Part shown: one piece after another, positions 1 to 12,499 of the stretch
How positions within the stretch are numbered: position 1 is the stretch's first letter
How the letters are laid out: each line of letters opens with the position of its first letter
Source of the DNA: Scleropages formosus
Taxonomy: Eukaryota; Chordata; Actinopteri; Osteoglossiformes; Osteoglossidae
Assembly: GCF_900964775.1 (NCBI RefSeq)
Contig: NC_041829.1
Location: forward strand, 10,642,863-10,706,862
Length of the DNA stretch: 64,000 nt
Direction of reading: 5' to 3'
The notes under the pieces: generated by a model
Told to the model about the DNA's origin: nothing
The model's input: only the letters and a program-made list of their open reading frames with translations
Database searches by the model: none
Program-made: the position numbers and the translations under genes

Positions 1-188
1 TACTCACAAACATACAGGAGTGGTACTTGGAGCAAGAATACACAGCGAGCAGCTAATGGAAACAGGAACAAGTGCAATGGACACACAGCAGAGCTTCTCA
101 AGCATGCAAATACAGACCACTGACTGTCTTAGAATCCACAAGCTCGCAACTCATACTTGCTCGTTTAAAGTGATGGGTGTTTGCTTGA
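1..188. other. No recognisable feature
   Basis: I see nothing here apart from the 12-base left target duplication (GTGTTTGCTTGA, 177-188) of the next SINE. Confidence 0.5.
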
Positions 189-387
189 GAGGGGTGGCAC
201 AGTGGGTTTGGTTGGGGCCTGCAGTGGGGTGGGGCTGAGGTTCAAATCCTGCTTGGGGTATTGTGGGGTGGACTGGTGTCCCCTCCTGAGTGTGTCCCTT
301 GTGCCCTGTGTTGCTGGGTTAGGCTCCAGTTTGCCACAACCCCATCTGGGACAAGTGACTGTAGACATTGCGTGTGTGTTTGCTTGA
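189..387 (+). repeat. SINE family A, older subtype (A1)
   Basis: Diverged copy (GGTTCAAATCC B box) flanked by GTGTTTGCTTGA at 177-188 and 376-387. The duplication shows direct retrotransposition here. The interval 389-691 downstream shows nothing recognisable. Confidence 0.85.
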
Positions 388-691
388 TTGCCTAAATGAG
401 TAAAGAACTCAGTAGAAGGAGGCATGCCAAGTTTTCTCAGATGACTCCAAACTAGGGCCTCTGCTGGTAACTGAGGGAAACAATGACCCAAAGGTTTATT
501 TGTTCTTGAAAAAGTCTTTCTAAGGTAAATTCTCATAAAATTAAGACACAGCTACCATTAATTTCAATGTGTCCATGATCTCCAAAACAGATACAATTCA
601 TGCTTAAATATGACCAAGTCCCAGTTACTTCAATAGTTATTTGTTATCATAACACGACAAAACGTATTTTCCCTTCATTTATTACTCTATA

Positions 692-904
692 GGGGGATGC
701 AGTGGGTTTGGTCGGATCCTGCTCTGTGGTGGGTCTGGGGTTTGAGTCCTGCTTGGAGTTCCTTGTGACGGACTGGCGTCCCGTCCTGGGTGTGTCCCCT
801 CCCCCTCCAGCCCTGCGCCCTGTGTTGCCGGGTTAGGCTCCGGCTCCCCGCGACCCCGTATGGGACAAGCGGTTCAGACAATGTGTGTGTGTGTGTGTGT
901 GTGT
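692..904 (+). repeat. SINE family A, older subtype (A2), with TG tail
   Basis: The head GGGGGATGCAGTGGGTTTGG, body GACGGACTGGCGTCCCGTCC and GGGACAAGCGGTTCAGACA are followed by a (TG)n tract. No clear target duplication is seen. Confidence 0.85.
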
Positions 905-1545
905 AAGTAAGAGATGGGTCCTGACATAGGCACTTTGGGAGTAAGTACAGCTTAGGGATCTTGACCACAGATTGCAGGACTATGCCTGCAACAGGGACTC
1001 ATAGTAAGAGAAGCAGAAAAAGATAAATGATGTGTTGGGGTTAATTACAGTCTCCAAAACTCTGGAACACAAGATAACAGCTCGTGAAGAGAGCTGTCAT
1101 AACTTTGCACTGAGTGCCATGCACAGAGTTAAGGTTGGCATCAGACATAGAATCAGAATGCAAGCCAAAAAGGTGCGAGGGCACACGGCCCAAAAGAAAT
1201 AGAAACACTTGTTTTTAGATGGAAGGAATGGCAAGTAAGAATAAGCTCTGTACTTTGAAATGGGTGAGGCCACAGAAGGTTGAAGCAATGGTGAAATGGC
1301 TTGATGTGTTTTCTGCCAAAGGTTTCAAGAGGAGTATGAAGTGAGTACATTTTACAACTTGTCTGATAGCTCATTGTAAGTGCAGTTTGGGTAGAAGTTG
1401 TTGGGAGTTACATATTGTTATCTTTTTGTCTGCTCACTTTTTTCAAGTCTCTTTTTGCCTTTCAAAATATACATTTATTATACCAATGTTTTATTTATTG
1501 ATATGCAGGTATAAAATGGTCAGTCATAAGACCCTAATGCACGTG
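905..1545. other. Unassigned intergenic sequence
   Basis: It has no coding signal, RNA gene or repeat that I recognise. Confidence 0.4.
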
Positions 1546-1960
1546 TGTCACGCCCTCCACCTCCGCGCAACCGGGAACACCTGCTAATGATCACCAGATG
1601 TACACATAAAAGGGGAGCTTGGAGCGTAGCAAGATGTGGAACCTTGTTTAGCCTTGCTACTCACTTGCGTTTCTTGCCTTAGCTCTCCTGACTTCCCTGA
1701 TTCCTCGTCCTCCTCCTCGTCCGCGTCCTCGTCCTCGCCCTCTTCCTTGTTTCCCTGTGCCTTCTCCTGTATCTCCACGACTTCCTAGCTCACCACAACT
1801 TCTCGCTTGTTTACGGCTCTTGAATTCTCCCTGTACAACGTTTGCTCCTCGGTGACCCTCGCCAGTTTCTCGGACAACGATTTTCGAATTTCCCTCAGTG
1901 AAGTACGCCTCCCCTCTGCACTTGGGTCCGACGATTCACTTCCCAGACGGAATCATGACA
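1546..1960 (+). repeat. Solo LTR-like fossil
   Basis: About 415 bp starting TGTCACGCC and ending CATGACA, with a CATAAAAGGGG promoter-like box near the 5' third and a pyrimidine-rich middle. This is the make-up of a fish Ty3/gypsy-type LTR. No internal region adjoins it, so it looks like a solo LTR. The clean 5-base target duplication expected is not evident. Confidence 0.55.
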
Positions 1961-2110
1961 ACATGATGTGCTGCGAAGCATTTGGTTCCTTCCAGTTGAG
2001 AACTGGTATTTTTTCCATCTCATTTCCTTGCCGTGCAATCATAAGTGTGAAAATTGCCTCTGTATATTCAATAATTAGTTGTGTGACATTTCAGCTACCA
2101 TGACTTTAAC

Positions 2111-2990
2111 GTGTCTGTTGACCAAGGTCTCACATCACTGCGGTGGAATTTTGGCCCATTCCTCTGTGCAGAACTGCTGTAGCTCAGCAACATTTGCAGG
2201 TTTTCAAGCATGAGCGGCTCTTTTTAGGTCTTGCCACAACATCTCAATAGGATTCACATTGAGGCTTTGACTAAGCCATTCCATAACAGTGTTTTTTTTT
2301 TCAGTCATTGTGATGTTGACTTGCCTGTATGTTTGGGATCATTATCTTGCTGCATGGCCCGGTTGTCCTTCACCCTCAACTCATTAAGTGATGGCCTTGC
2401 ATTTTTCGTTCGAAGTTTCAGATAAAAAGAAGAATTTTTAGTTCTTTTGTTGATAGTATGGCTCCCAGGTCCTGTGGCAGCAAAACGTCCTCACATTATC
2501 AAATTGCAACCATTATGCAACCATCATTCTTCACTGTGGGTAGAAGGTTCTTACAAATGCAATTCTTGGTTTTCACTAAGAAATCATACAAGGGCCAAAG
2601 TCATCCAAAAGTTGTAGTTTTGAATCAACAGTCTGCAGAACAGAATGTTGCAGAAGTCTTGAGAGACAAGGGCTTATGGAGAACTTTTGAGACTGTCCTT
2701 ACTTTCCTTACTTTTAAACTCTCCTTACTTTATAGCGAGGAATGGTTTGTGTCTTCTCACTTTCCTCTGTGTCACATTTTTGCAGTGTCTTATTGTGGAG
2801 TCATAAACACTGACTTGAGGTTTGCAGTTCCCTGGGTTTTCTCCATCTGGAAACTGTTTCAATTTTATGGCAGCATTGGAGCTGCTCAACTCGTTTTGAC
2901 AAGTGATTCTCACTCAAAGACATTACTTTACGTAAGGTTTACTTTCTAGTTCACTGGTCCAATTACCACCATTGAAACCCTACTTGAACA
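2111..2990 (-). mobile_element. Decayed Tc1-like DNA transposon
   Basis: Read on the - strand, the sequence around 2120-2260 encodes a Tc1 transposase C-terminus (PIEMLWQDLKR, then NVAELQQFC and EEWAKIPPQ). Sequence up to about 2990 matches the usual order of that transposase read backwards, including the region for VYDSTIR at about 2800. Several stops and indels break it; it is an inactive copy. I could not place the terminal inverted repeats. Confidence 0.75.
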
Positions 2991-3891
2991 CTAAGGGTCA
3001 TTGTTTCTATTGTAATTTAGAATTTAATCACACATATTTTGAAATACATACTATAAAATATGAATAATAGATAAATGTTAATCACAAATTAAAAACAGAT
3101 TAAATTTTATTACTAATTCAGTTAGCCTACCTGTTGGTACTTCCGTTGGTTTTTGCAAGCTAAAAGGCAAGCAAAAAAAAGTCATTTTTGAAGATGCAAG
3201 GCTTCATTTAAAAAAAAAAAAAGTGAAATAAATGTAATGTCTTGAGTGTTAGATGGAAATGTACATAAACATGACATTTCGACAGATTTGAAATATAGCA
3301 TAAGTGACCTGTCATTCCAAGAGGTATGGAAAACAGAGAAAAACAATAGTGGAAAATGTTGAGGGATGACATCACTGTGTTTTTGCTGACACAGTCTGAA
3401 TCCCAGGACAGTAAGGAGAAAATGAAAAATTTCTATGCAAAACTCATTCATCTGGCTTTTCCAGATGTATCCAAAAAGGATGTACTAGCTCACTTTTCCA
3501 TGGACTTGAAAGCATGCTTACAAAAATATACCAATTGGGAAATACAGTAAACCAAATCAGGAATCATCACTGATGATGAATGATGGCATCATGTGGCCGA
3601 CCTGCTTCCATTTCACCCCAGTAAATAAAAGTAAAAGGCGAGAAAATATGAAAAACTAAAACCAAAGGCATCTTACCACAAGGGTACAATTTTTCTGGGA
3701 AACTCCCATAAACTTTCAATAATTAAATCACAAACTTGTCCCATGACTGCTCACAAGTTCATTTTCCACAAAATAAAATGATACAGAAAAAGATGCCACA
3801 ATATGCTAGAAAATATTACCTTCAAAAAATTACCTACAACCTTACCACCATAAATTGTATTTTAAAATTTTCTAAAAACTACACACAAGAT
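2991..3891. other. Unassigned AT-rich intergenic sequence
   Basis: It contains short A and T runs (for example at about 3209) and no gene signal. The 64-codon open frame near 3356-3550 has no recognisable family. Confidence 0.4.
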
Positions 3892-3903
3892 GCACTCTAT
3901 ACA

Positions 3904-4113
3904 CACACACACACGTTTTCAGAACCGCTTGTCCCTTACGGGGTCACGGGGAACCGGAGCCCACCCGGCAACACAGGGTGTAAGGCCGGAGGGGGAGGGG
4001 ACACACCCAGGACGGGACGCCAGTCCGTCACAAGGCACCCCAAGCGGGACTTGAACCCCAGACCCACCGCAGAGCAGGACTGCGGTCCAACCCACTGCGC
4101 CACCGCACCCCCC
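3904..4113 (-). repeat. SINE family A, young subtype (A3)
   Basis: It is close to the young consensus (GGGACTTGAACCCC as reversed B box region). It is flanked by GCACTCTATACA at 3892-3903 and 4114-4125, a perfect 12-base duplication. Confidence 0.9.
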
Positions 4114-4125
4114 GCACTCTATACA

Positions 4126-4904
4126 ATTAAATTATTTTTGTGAAACATACTACCACCACTCATTAAACAGTCCTGACCTTTGCTTGTGAGAACTGCAAAT
4201 GCAAAAGTGGATGTTTCAGCAACAAAAGAAATAAGCGAAAACATCATCCTCATGTGTTTCAAGGTCTGATCATTCTTTATTTACAATATCACCTTATTCT
4301 CTCATACCCCAGCAGATGAAAATATGCCACCTGAGCATTGTTCCTGGCAGGCTAATGGTGGCACAATGTAGACATTGTGCTTGTGATGGTTTTGTTCCCT
4401 ATTCCTCCATCAGATCTCTGCCCAGCACAGCTTGCCTCCATGTGGCAGCACTATTAATAGCCTGTTATATAATCCAAGAAAACCTGCCCCTGAATGGATT
4501 GCAGGGATGGGCAAATATGGCCCACTCTCTGTGTACAATAGATGGTTTGGCAGACAGCAGTACTGCTCATCCCACTTCAAAAATTCTGTAGATCTCAAGC
4601 TAAGTTCTTAAAAGGAGAGGAAAAATGGTACTCATGGATCAAACGATTGGTTATTTAGGAAGAGCAGGTTTCAAATACAATATTTTTCCACTTTTGAAAT
4701 TGCTTGATGAAGAAGGTTTTATTTGTAGGAGGGGAGTGGTATCAGCGTCACTGTTGTCAGTGCGTCACCAAGGCTTTGGAATAATCCTCTAAAGGCTTTA
4801 TAATAAAATATTTTAAACCTTTTCCAGGTAGCATGTGGCTTATTCACTCAGCTACAACATTATTATTAGTTTTAAATTGACTTACAAGTCTTTTTAATCT
4901 AGAA
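4126..4904. other. Unassigned intergenic sequence
   Basis: Nothing recognisable on either strand. Confidence 0.35.
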
Positions 4905-5175
4905 TGCCCAGGAGGGGTGGGCAGCCCCTGGAACTTGGACCCCAGAGGTTCTTTTTTCTCCCATGACTTTCAGCTGGGAGTTTTTTTTGTTCCGTTCCTC
5001 CGTGGCCAGTAGGCATACTTATGACTTTAATAACCTCATGGATAATATATTACTCTAGCATACAGTCAACTGTTTTATTTGTTTCATTGTGTTCTACCTT
5101 TGTTCAGCACTCAGTGCCACTGTGTGAGAATAGTGCTCTATAAAAATAAATTGAATTGAACTGAATTGAATTAAT
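4905..5175 (+). repeat. LINE 3' UTR and tail fragment
   Basis: The CTTGGACCCCAGAGGTTC and TTTCAGCTGGGAGTTTTTT blocks, then TGTGAGAATAGTGCTCTATAA and a tandem TTGAATTGAA end, are the 3' end of a common fish L2/Rex-like LINE. The coding part is absent (5' truncated). Confidence 0.6.
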
Positions 5176-5845
5176 ACATCATTACTGTGCTGCTTCACAT
5201 GTGTAACTGCACAGAGGAACTGTCCTCATAATACTGATGAGAAAAGCAGTTATTGTGACAATACTTTGTTACAATATTGTGAAACTGAACGCTATCTACC
5301 ATTTTTGATATTGAGGGATATGCTATTGTTAGAAATACCTAGAAGTTAATAATTTTGTGAAACTATGACAAATGCCTGGACACATTTTGGCTTGTGCTCA
5401 CTCACAGCACAAAGCAGAGTGATGAAAGATGGGAAAGAGAAATTTAACAGTACCCCGCGAAAGAAGAGTATAGGCAGCCTCTGTTGGCAAAAAGACAAAC
5501 CACGAGCTCAGTCATAATGACGCACACTTACATTTCAGTACTAATTGTCAGACCTCCTTTATAGCTGAAACCCACAGCTAATTGGTGATCAATCTAACAT
5601 GGCTCAGCTTTGCAGCTGTATTTGCAATTGTGATTTGGTGTCTTCACAGTTAAACTTCTTTATCATGTTGTGTTTCTATTATTTTGCCCAACCCTATATG
5701 TAAAAAAGAAGACAAAGCAGCTCAAGGTTTGATTATAAACCAGCATGTTTGAGTCAGATGGATTTATTTCATATTTGGTATCACCTTCCTACATGATAAT
5801 GCTGACAATATTGTTTTTATAGTGACAATTCACTTGTCTGAGTCA
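5176..5845. other. Unassigned intergenic sequence
   Basis: AT-rich; nothing recognised. Confidence 0.35.
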
Positions 5846-6085
5846 GGGTTGCTGCAGCCCAGAGCTTATTCTAGAATCACTGGGCACAAGGCTGAAGGAG
5901 TGCTGTTAATTCATCTGAACTGCATGTCTTTGGAATGTTGGAGGAAAACAGAGCATCTGCAGAAAACCCAGAAATGGGGCGAACATGCAAACTCCATAAA
6001 GACCGAATCGGATTCGAACCTTCACCCAAACAACCGAGGCGCTTCGAGGCAGCGGGGCTACCTGCTTCACCACCTTTCCATCCTA
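5846..6085 (-). repeat. Old tRNA-headed SINE
   Basis: Read in reverse, it has a tRNA-like head at about 6075-6010 with B-box-like GGATTCGAAC, then the CATGCAAACTCC and GCATGTCTTTGGAATG blocks of the DANA/HE1-like body, and a diverged LINE-like tail. Confidence 0.65.
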
Positions 6086-6961
6086 ATTATATTTCAATAA
6101 ATCCTTGTTTGCACATTATGTAGAAGAAGGATTCTTTCAATTTTTTGCAAGTTGAAAGGAGATGAGAGAAAGTGAAAACTGACAATGTTATTTTCTGTTC
6201 TCTTTGGAGGTAAGGCTGAAAGGGGCTCAGGGAAAAGTCTGTCATGTTCTTACACTATAAATAGCAAGGTGTGTGTACAGAATGTCCTTCTGAGGCATAA
6301 TACTTTCCTGGAGTCGACAGCAGGAGAGAAGAAAAACGTATAGTTATTAGGCTTGACCGACTGTGTGTATCTACTGTATATTAGAAAATATAGAAGCTCA
6401 CTTTTTGATCATTCTTGGTAGAGTTGTGTTTGCTGCCATTGATAGCCCTTAAAATTGCAGACATGAGTTACACAACTGGTTAAAACCTTTCTCTCTCCCT
6501 TGGTATTGCTTCTTTCTTGTTGAAAGAAGGTCTCCATGGAAACCACATTCAAGGGAATTTTGCAAGGCTGTTGAGTATGAGACAGTTATGGGACGACAGA
6601 GAGATGCCTGTAGAAAGCTAGGTAAAATATTCATCCAAACATTAATTTGCTCAAATCATGAAATGGTAAAGAGGGCAACACAAGAAGATCCTCAGCCTTT
6701 TAATCAGTAGTAAGTATTTTGCATCTAGCATGTGAGATTATAAAAATTCTCCAAACACCTAAAACTTGAGTTTACCAGTGTAAATGAATAGCGCCCTTCA
6801 TATTTAGGTAGAGCTGTGTTGCAGAAGATTTAGAGAGATCAATCTTACATCTTTGTTCTGATGTAGGCTTTTTGTCTGAGATTCAGGGTCTTAGATGCAG
6901 GTGTCATTAAAGGCTAGACTGAAAGGGATTTAATTTGAATTCTGTGTTAACAATACTACAT
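6086..6961. other. Unassigned intergenic sequence
   Basis: No coding or repeat signal recognised. Confidence 0.35.
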
Positions 6962-6970
6962 TTTACTATG

Positions 6971-7171
6971 GACAATCACACACTGACTGAAACTGCTTGT
7001 TCCAAGCAGGATTGCAGCGAGCTGGAGCCTAACCTAGCAACAGAGCATAAGGCTGGAGGGGATACACCCAGGACGGGACTCCAGTCTGTCACAAGGCACC
7101 CCAAGCAGGACTTGAACCCCAGACCCACCAGAGAGTAGGACCTGGTCCAACCCACTGCACCATCATGCTCC
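6971..7171 (-). repeat. SINE family A, older subtype (A4)
   Basis: Flanked by TTTACTATG at 6962-6970 and 7172-7180. Part of the body is shortened relative to other copies. Confidence 0.85.
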
Positions 7172-7180
7172 TTTACTATG

Positions 7181-9591
7181 TATACTGGCATGACAATATA
7201 CATACTTGACTATCAAGCTTATTCATGATATTTTCCTCAAAATCCAAGTGAGTCATACTGAAGTTTTTGATGAAAAGTGTAACATGAAGTCCAACACAGC
7301 AAGGCCAACTGCTTGATTTGCGTTTATGCTAAATTCTCTGTGTTCAGCTTTTGGTCATCATTGTCATAGATACTTTAAAATATTTGCAGAACCACTTAAT
7401 AGCATAATAACATACAGTATTTTGGTTTTAGCAAGTAGCCTTAGTTTGAGACCCCAAGCTGACAACCACATCCTCTGCCGTGGTTGGTACGGTACCATAT
7501 GATACTGCTTATCTGCATGAGCCTTCCAAGTCTGGGCAGCACACAGGAGTTGCACAATGAGTTGCTTCTCATGCATTTACTTATTTAATACTTAAGTAAA
7601 TACCTACTCACTTCTCTTGTCCCATACATTCACTGCTAGAAGATTCAGTAGAGATGTTTAATCTGTTGTCACTTCACAACATTTGGCCACCCGCACTCCC
7701 TCCCATTCCCCTTTTGAACCACAGTATCAGCTGAACAATTGAAATCTTCATGCAACATATTTCTGATTCACTGCTTTATTCACTAAAACTTTAGCACAGT
7801 TAAAACTTATGCACTCATCCCTCACAAAACAGGCCTCGACAGAATGGAAAACTGCAACACATATTCGCAACTGCCCATTGCAAACTTCGCAACTGTGCTG
7901 CTGCTGCGAAGTGGTGCGAGTAAAGGAAAACAAACAGTGGAAAATTTCACATTAAGCCCAACACTTCAGTTCTTCCAAGAATAAGCAGAGAGACAAATAT
8001 AGATTTTTCCCCTTAGGCTTGTGTGACATTAGAGGTCTGATTGTATTTAAACAGCTGTCTCCAATTACCCCTTTAATTGGGCTGATTAAATTTAGGAGGT
8101 AATTACTTTTTCATTACCTTTTTTAAATGATTTTTTTTAAATTCTACACTTCACTTCCAAACCAAGGAAATGACAGAACTGGTGTAAATTTTAACAGGAT
8201 CCAATAGTATACCATTAGACTGACAAAAAATCTGATTGAACTAAATAGAAGAAAAACTGTAAAAATATAAAAAATTGGAAGGAGACCCAAATAGTTTTCC
8301 ATAGCACTGTACATTCTCAGTCTATCTTGCGTCTTCATTTTCTTTAGTGTAACTATAAAGATAAACACATCTTCTCTAGTATTTTGGATATTTGTACTCC
8401 CCACATCATTTTTATATTTTCATCTACATTTATTATTACATATAAAAGTTCTCTGTATTTTAAACCTGCTGTTCCTAAATAACAATCTCTGGTCTATTGA
8501 TGTGCAGAGATTGTACTTTCTATGAGGAAAATTATTATGCAACACAATTTTATAAGTCCTATTAAGGAGGGGGGTCACTTCCAGAGGAGGTGTTTTTGAT
8601 GGATTAATGAATTTTCCCACTTCCCTTCCATTTCTTGGAATTGCTTCTGTGTCTTTTGAATATAAAATCTTCCATGTCTTACACAACATGCTATAAAACG
8701 TCTTAAAGTCTAAGACGACTTGCATGGATGCATGGAAGCAATATCATGCCCATATACACAGTAAGCCTTTTGTAGTACAATAGCAGCATTATCAATTTAC
8801 CATGCACTGTTGACGTATCCCCCTCTCCGGAGGGGGGGGCAAGATCACCAATATTTAATCAAGCCTAATGTGCCCCAATAATATTTGGCCATAATTCCGC
8901 TGAGTAGTATTGCAGCTATTTTTGGTTCACAATACCTGAAAAGGTATTGCACCACCTATTCTGTCTACCTCTGCTAAGTACCTCTGCAGCTGATAACTGC
9001 TGGTCTTGATGGACAACTGTACTTTTGTTAGGGCAGCTGGGGATGGCGAGAGGGTTTTCCTTAGGGCAATTTTTATAGCCGGCCTAGGCGTCATTCAGTA
9101 TGGTCATTCATCACCCCGCAGTAACCCAGTCCATGTTTGGCAGCTGTTGACTTCCTGTCACTGATACTTCCACTGACCTTCATCCTGTGCCAAACCTCTC
9201 ACCCAAAGCCCCAAATTTGTATCACCTGCTAGCTTTCCTATGCTAAAAACAACCTCACCCTGTGATAGCATCACCATACCCGCCCTCGGTGAGTGCTGTG
9301 TTGGCCATCAGGTCACCTTCCTAATGCTGGACTTTGAATGATACTTTTTAAAAATGGGACTTACTGCCTTAATAATGACAGAAAGCATGGCCTGAGATTT
9401 ATTTGGGAGTCACCAAACTGTTAACAGATGTGATCTATCCTTAACTTCCTCTGAGAGTACTTTACAATAGGCAGGAACACATACATGTCTGTAAGTTCAT
9501 CAGCAGGAGGCAGATAGTTGGTGAAACATCGGAAATTGCGATTTAAGTCAAAATACTTAGTGTACATTCACATGGGTTGTGCCCTCACTGT
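7181..9591. other. Long unassigned intergenic stretch
   Basis: It holds no gene, RNA or dated repeat that I can name. A short GC-only hairpin (CCCCCTC/GAGGGGG) lies near 8819-8836, and A/T-rich runs are present. The ~100-codon open frames on the - strand at 8144-8725 resemble nothing known. Confidence 0.35.
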
Positions 9592-9794
9592 CACACACAC
9601 ACTGACTGAAACCGCTTGTCCCAAGAGGGGTTGCGGCAAACCAGACCCTAACCCGGCATGACAGGGCACCAGGCTGGAGGGGACACACCCAGGATGGGAC
9701 ACCCATCCATCAGAAGGCACCTCAAGAAGGGCTTGAACCACAGACTCACCAGAGAACAGGACCCAGCCAAGTCCACTGCACCACCACACCTCCT
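9592..9794 (-). repeat. SINE family A, older subtype (A5)
   Basis: A reversed (CA)n tail then ACCGCTTGTCCCAAGAGGGG, ending at the tRNA head near 9794. No clear target duplication. Confidence 0.8.
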
Positions 9795-9971
9795 TCCTCC
9801 GCTATCAGAAAAAGCTACTTAGATCACTATTCTAGCAGCTTGTCCTTAAGCACAATGTACTAATGAAAGGTTTTGTTAATTTTTAGGGCTTTGTGAAGTG
9901 TAAGTCATAAAATTGCTAAATTTAAGCTATATTATGAAATCAGTCTTATATTTTGAAATTATTACAATTAT

Positions 9972-10190
9972 GGGGGGGAGGGGAGGAGTGCAGTGGCGCA
10001 GTGGGTTGGACCACAGTCCTGCTCTCCGGTGGGTCTGGGGTTCGAGTCCCACTTGGGGTGCCTTGCGATGGACTGGTGTCCTGTCCTGGATATGTCCCCT
10101 CCCCCTCTGGCCCTACGCCCTGTGTTGCCGGGTAGGCTCTGGTTCCCCGTGACCCTGTATGGGACAAGCGGCTCTGAAGGTGTGTGTGTG
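9972..10190 (+). repeat. SINE family A, young subtype (A6)
   Basis: Intact A box (GTGGCGCAGTGGGTT) and B box (GGTTCGAGTCC), close to consensus throughout. Flanked by TACAATTAT at 9963-9971 and 10191-10199. Confidence 0.9.
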
Positions 10191-10412
10191 TACAATTATA
10201 GGTCTTGCAGAATGACACTGTAACATAGCAGTTAGTCTATGGTACCCCAGGCTCTGTCCGTTTAGAGTCCTCATTCTCTTATCGTTGGCTGGTGTACCAT
10301 TCAGGATAAGTGGTTTCTAGAAATGGCTGGATTGATGTATAAACTGCTTCTTGTAGGCTTTTCCAAATGATATGACATTCCACTGGAATGCAACAATAAC
10401 TTTAACACAATC

Positions 10413-10628
10413 TCACACACACACACACATTTTCAGAACCGCTTGTCCCATACAGGGTCACGGGGAATGGGAGCCTAACCCGGCAACTCAGGGCGTAAGG
10501 CCGGAGGGGGAGGGGACACACCCAGGACGGGACGCCAGTCCGTCGCAAGGCACCCCAAGCGGGACTCGAACCCCAGACCCATCGGAGAGCAGGACTGTGG
10601 TCCAACCCACTGTGCCACCGCACCCCCC
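10413..10628 (-). repeat. SINE family A, young subtype (A7)
   Basis: Nearly the reverse complement of A6, 220 bp away, so the two form a large inverted pair. The (CA)n tail starts it and the CCGCACCCCCC head ends it. Confidence 0.88.
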
Positions 10629-10650
10629 TGTCACACAATAAGTTCATTGT

Positions 10651-11165
10651 AATTATTTATTTAGCAGGGGGCGCAGTGGGTTTGACCAGGTCCTGCTTTC
10701 CCATGAGCCTGGGGTTCAAGTCCTGCTTGGGGTGCCTTGTGACGGACTGCTATCCCGTCCTGAATGTGTCCCCTCCTCCTCCAACCCTATGCCCGTGTTG
10801 CTAGGTTAAGCTCCGACTCCTCCCGACCCTGCTTGGGACAAGCAGTTTCAGATGATGTATGTATGTATTTAGCAGATGCTTTTCTCCAAAGCAACTTCCA
10901 ATGAACTCTGTGTAGTGTTATCAGCACACACACCTTATTTACCAAGGTGACTTACACTGCTAGATACACTACTTACATTGGGTCACTCATCCATACATCA
11001 GTATAACATACTCTCTCTGTCACTCACTCACACACTTTGTGTGGTGAACCTGACCAGCATGTCTTTGGACTGTGGGAGGAAACCAGAGCACCCGGAGGAA
11101 ACCCATGCAGACACATGGAGAACATGCCGTACAACTGGAGTTACTATTGTACATCATCCAGGTGC
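10651..11165 (-). repeat. SINE family B split by a family A insertion
   Basis: The reversed B tail (TTTATTTAGCAG) at 10651-10667 resumes at 10866 and runs on through the B body to about 11165. The head end is lost. The gap is SINE A8. Confidence 0.8.
10668..10865 (+). repeat. SINE family A (A8) nested in SINE B
   Basis: Flanked by TATTTAGCAG at 10658-10667 and 10866-10875, which is part of the B tail. It is diverged (GGTTCAAGTCC box, ATGTATGTA tail). Confidence 0.88.
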
Positions 11166-11169
11166 AACA

Positions 11170-12210
11170 ACTTTGTGAACACAGATTGCGTTTGCAAAGG
11201 TGTCAGTGATGGTCACCATCTTCCAGTGATCAGAACCATAAAATATTCCACAAAAAAAAGATTGTTTCAGTGAGGAAATTGTAGGAACAGTGGCATTCAG
11301 ATTATTCTCAGCATTCCCAACAATTGTATATAACCTCCATTGTTGAATAATCAAATATTGTAACACAGGGGATTTAAGGAGTGAAATAAAAGATATTAGA
11401 ACATTTTGTCCTTTTAGTATTGCAGGCATCATGGATTTAGGTAAAAAGCGTGGTCCTATAAAAAGTGTCATTTACTAAAATAAGCTGTCTCTGAAACAAC
11501 ACAGTGTATACTGTTCATAGACACGGCATTGACCTGATATGTTTTTTCTTTGTTCTGGTCTCTATCCTGAAGGGCCAAGTATTTGTCAGTGAATGAAAGG
11601 CATTGTCAGTTGTGTTAACCAACCTATCACAATTTTAAAAAAAAAAATCATAACTTGATACAACATTTTGGAAACCTTGGGAAAAAGCTAGTTGATTGCA
11701 AAGAACATTTGTGATCCAGCACCAAGCGGGAGGGAGTTGGAATTGTGTAATGCCAGTGCAGTGCATAATGTTCAAAAAAGTTAAATGCTGCTCTGACTCC
11801 ATCCCACAGCAGTCCTATTGTGTTTGTAAAGGGCTATGAGAATGTTTTCCTCCACAGGTGTTACTCCTACCAAGACGCCTCCAGGCTTACAGTGTTGTGT
11901 GTATTTTTAGCATTCTTTAAATGAGACTCTGAGATTGTAAAAAAGAACCACTGAAAATAAAGCATGTTAACACCTACATTTCTTCTGTAAATATATTTTT
12001 TCACTGTGAAATCAAGGATCCTATATATAGAGTCTAGTGGATTTTGGATAGTGGATTTTTTCCACAGAATGCTAAAGCATAATTCTAATTTTATTGCTTA
12101 TGCAAAATAATTCTTCACAGTCCACTAAGGATGGCAGCTAATAAAATAAAGATAAGGACAACAGGAAGAAAGATGGTGGCACTAAATAATTGTTCAAGGA
12201 GAGCAGAGAA
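11170..12210. other. Unassigned intergenic sequence
   Basis: No coding or repeat signal recognised. It includes an A-run at 11637-11647. Confidence 0.35.
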
Positions 12211-12214
12211 CAAA

Positions 12215-12345
12215 AACTTACTACCGGTTTGTGCAGAGGCTTTCCAGTTGAAAGACCCAAGTTCACATTTCTGCTCTTCCTGAAGAACCCCTGAGCAAGG
12301 TTCTTACCCTTCATTAAAAAAATACCAGCTTGTATAATACAGCCT
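12215..12345 (+). repeat. Possible eroded SINE family C
   Basis: GACCCAAGTTCACATTTCTG and GAGCAAGGTTCTTACCC match the family C middle in order. The rest is too eroded to be sure. Confidence 0.35.
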
Positions 12346-12499
12346 CATGGCACAGCAGTAGCTCTTGTGCCTCACATAGCCTGAGCTGCATTTTTCAGAT
12401 GTAGGTCTGAAACTAGTTCAGGGTGTGCTGAATTGGCATGGTTTCCCTGTGACCACAATCCAAATACGTGTAAAAAATGTTCAGTGGTAAACAACTTAC

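Noticed and set aside
1584-1778. Acidic 64-codon frame on the - strand
   Set aside because: A by-product of the TCC/CTC-rich tract within the LTR-like fossil.
8819-8836. Short GC hairpin CCCCCTC/GAGGGGG
   Set aside because: Too short to exceed chance by itself, and no T-run or gene context.
9972-10190. tRNA genes (A and B boxes in SINE heads)
   Set aside because: The heads do not form a full cloverleaf and sit in multi-copy SINEs with target duplications.
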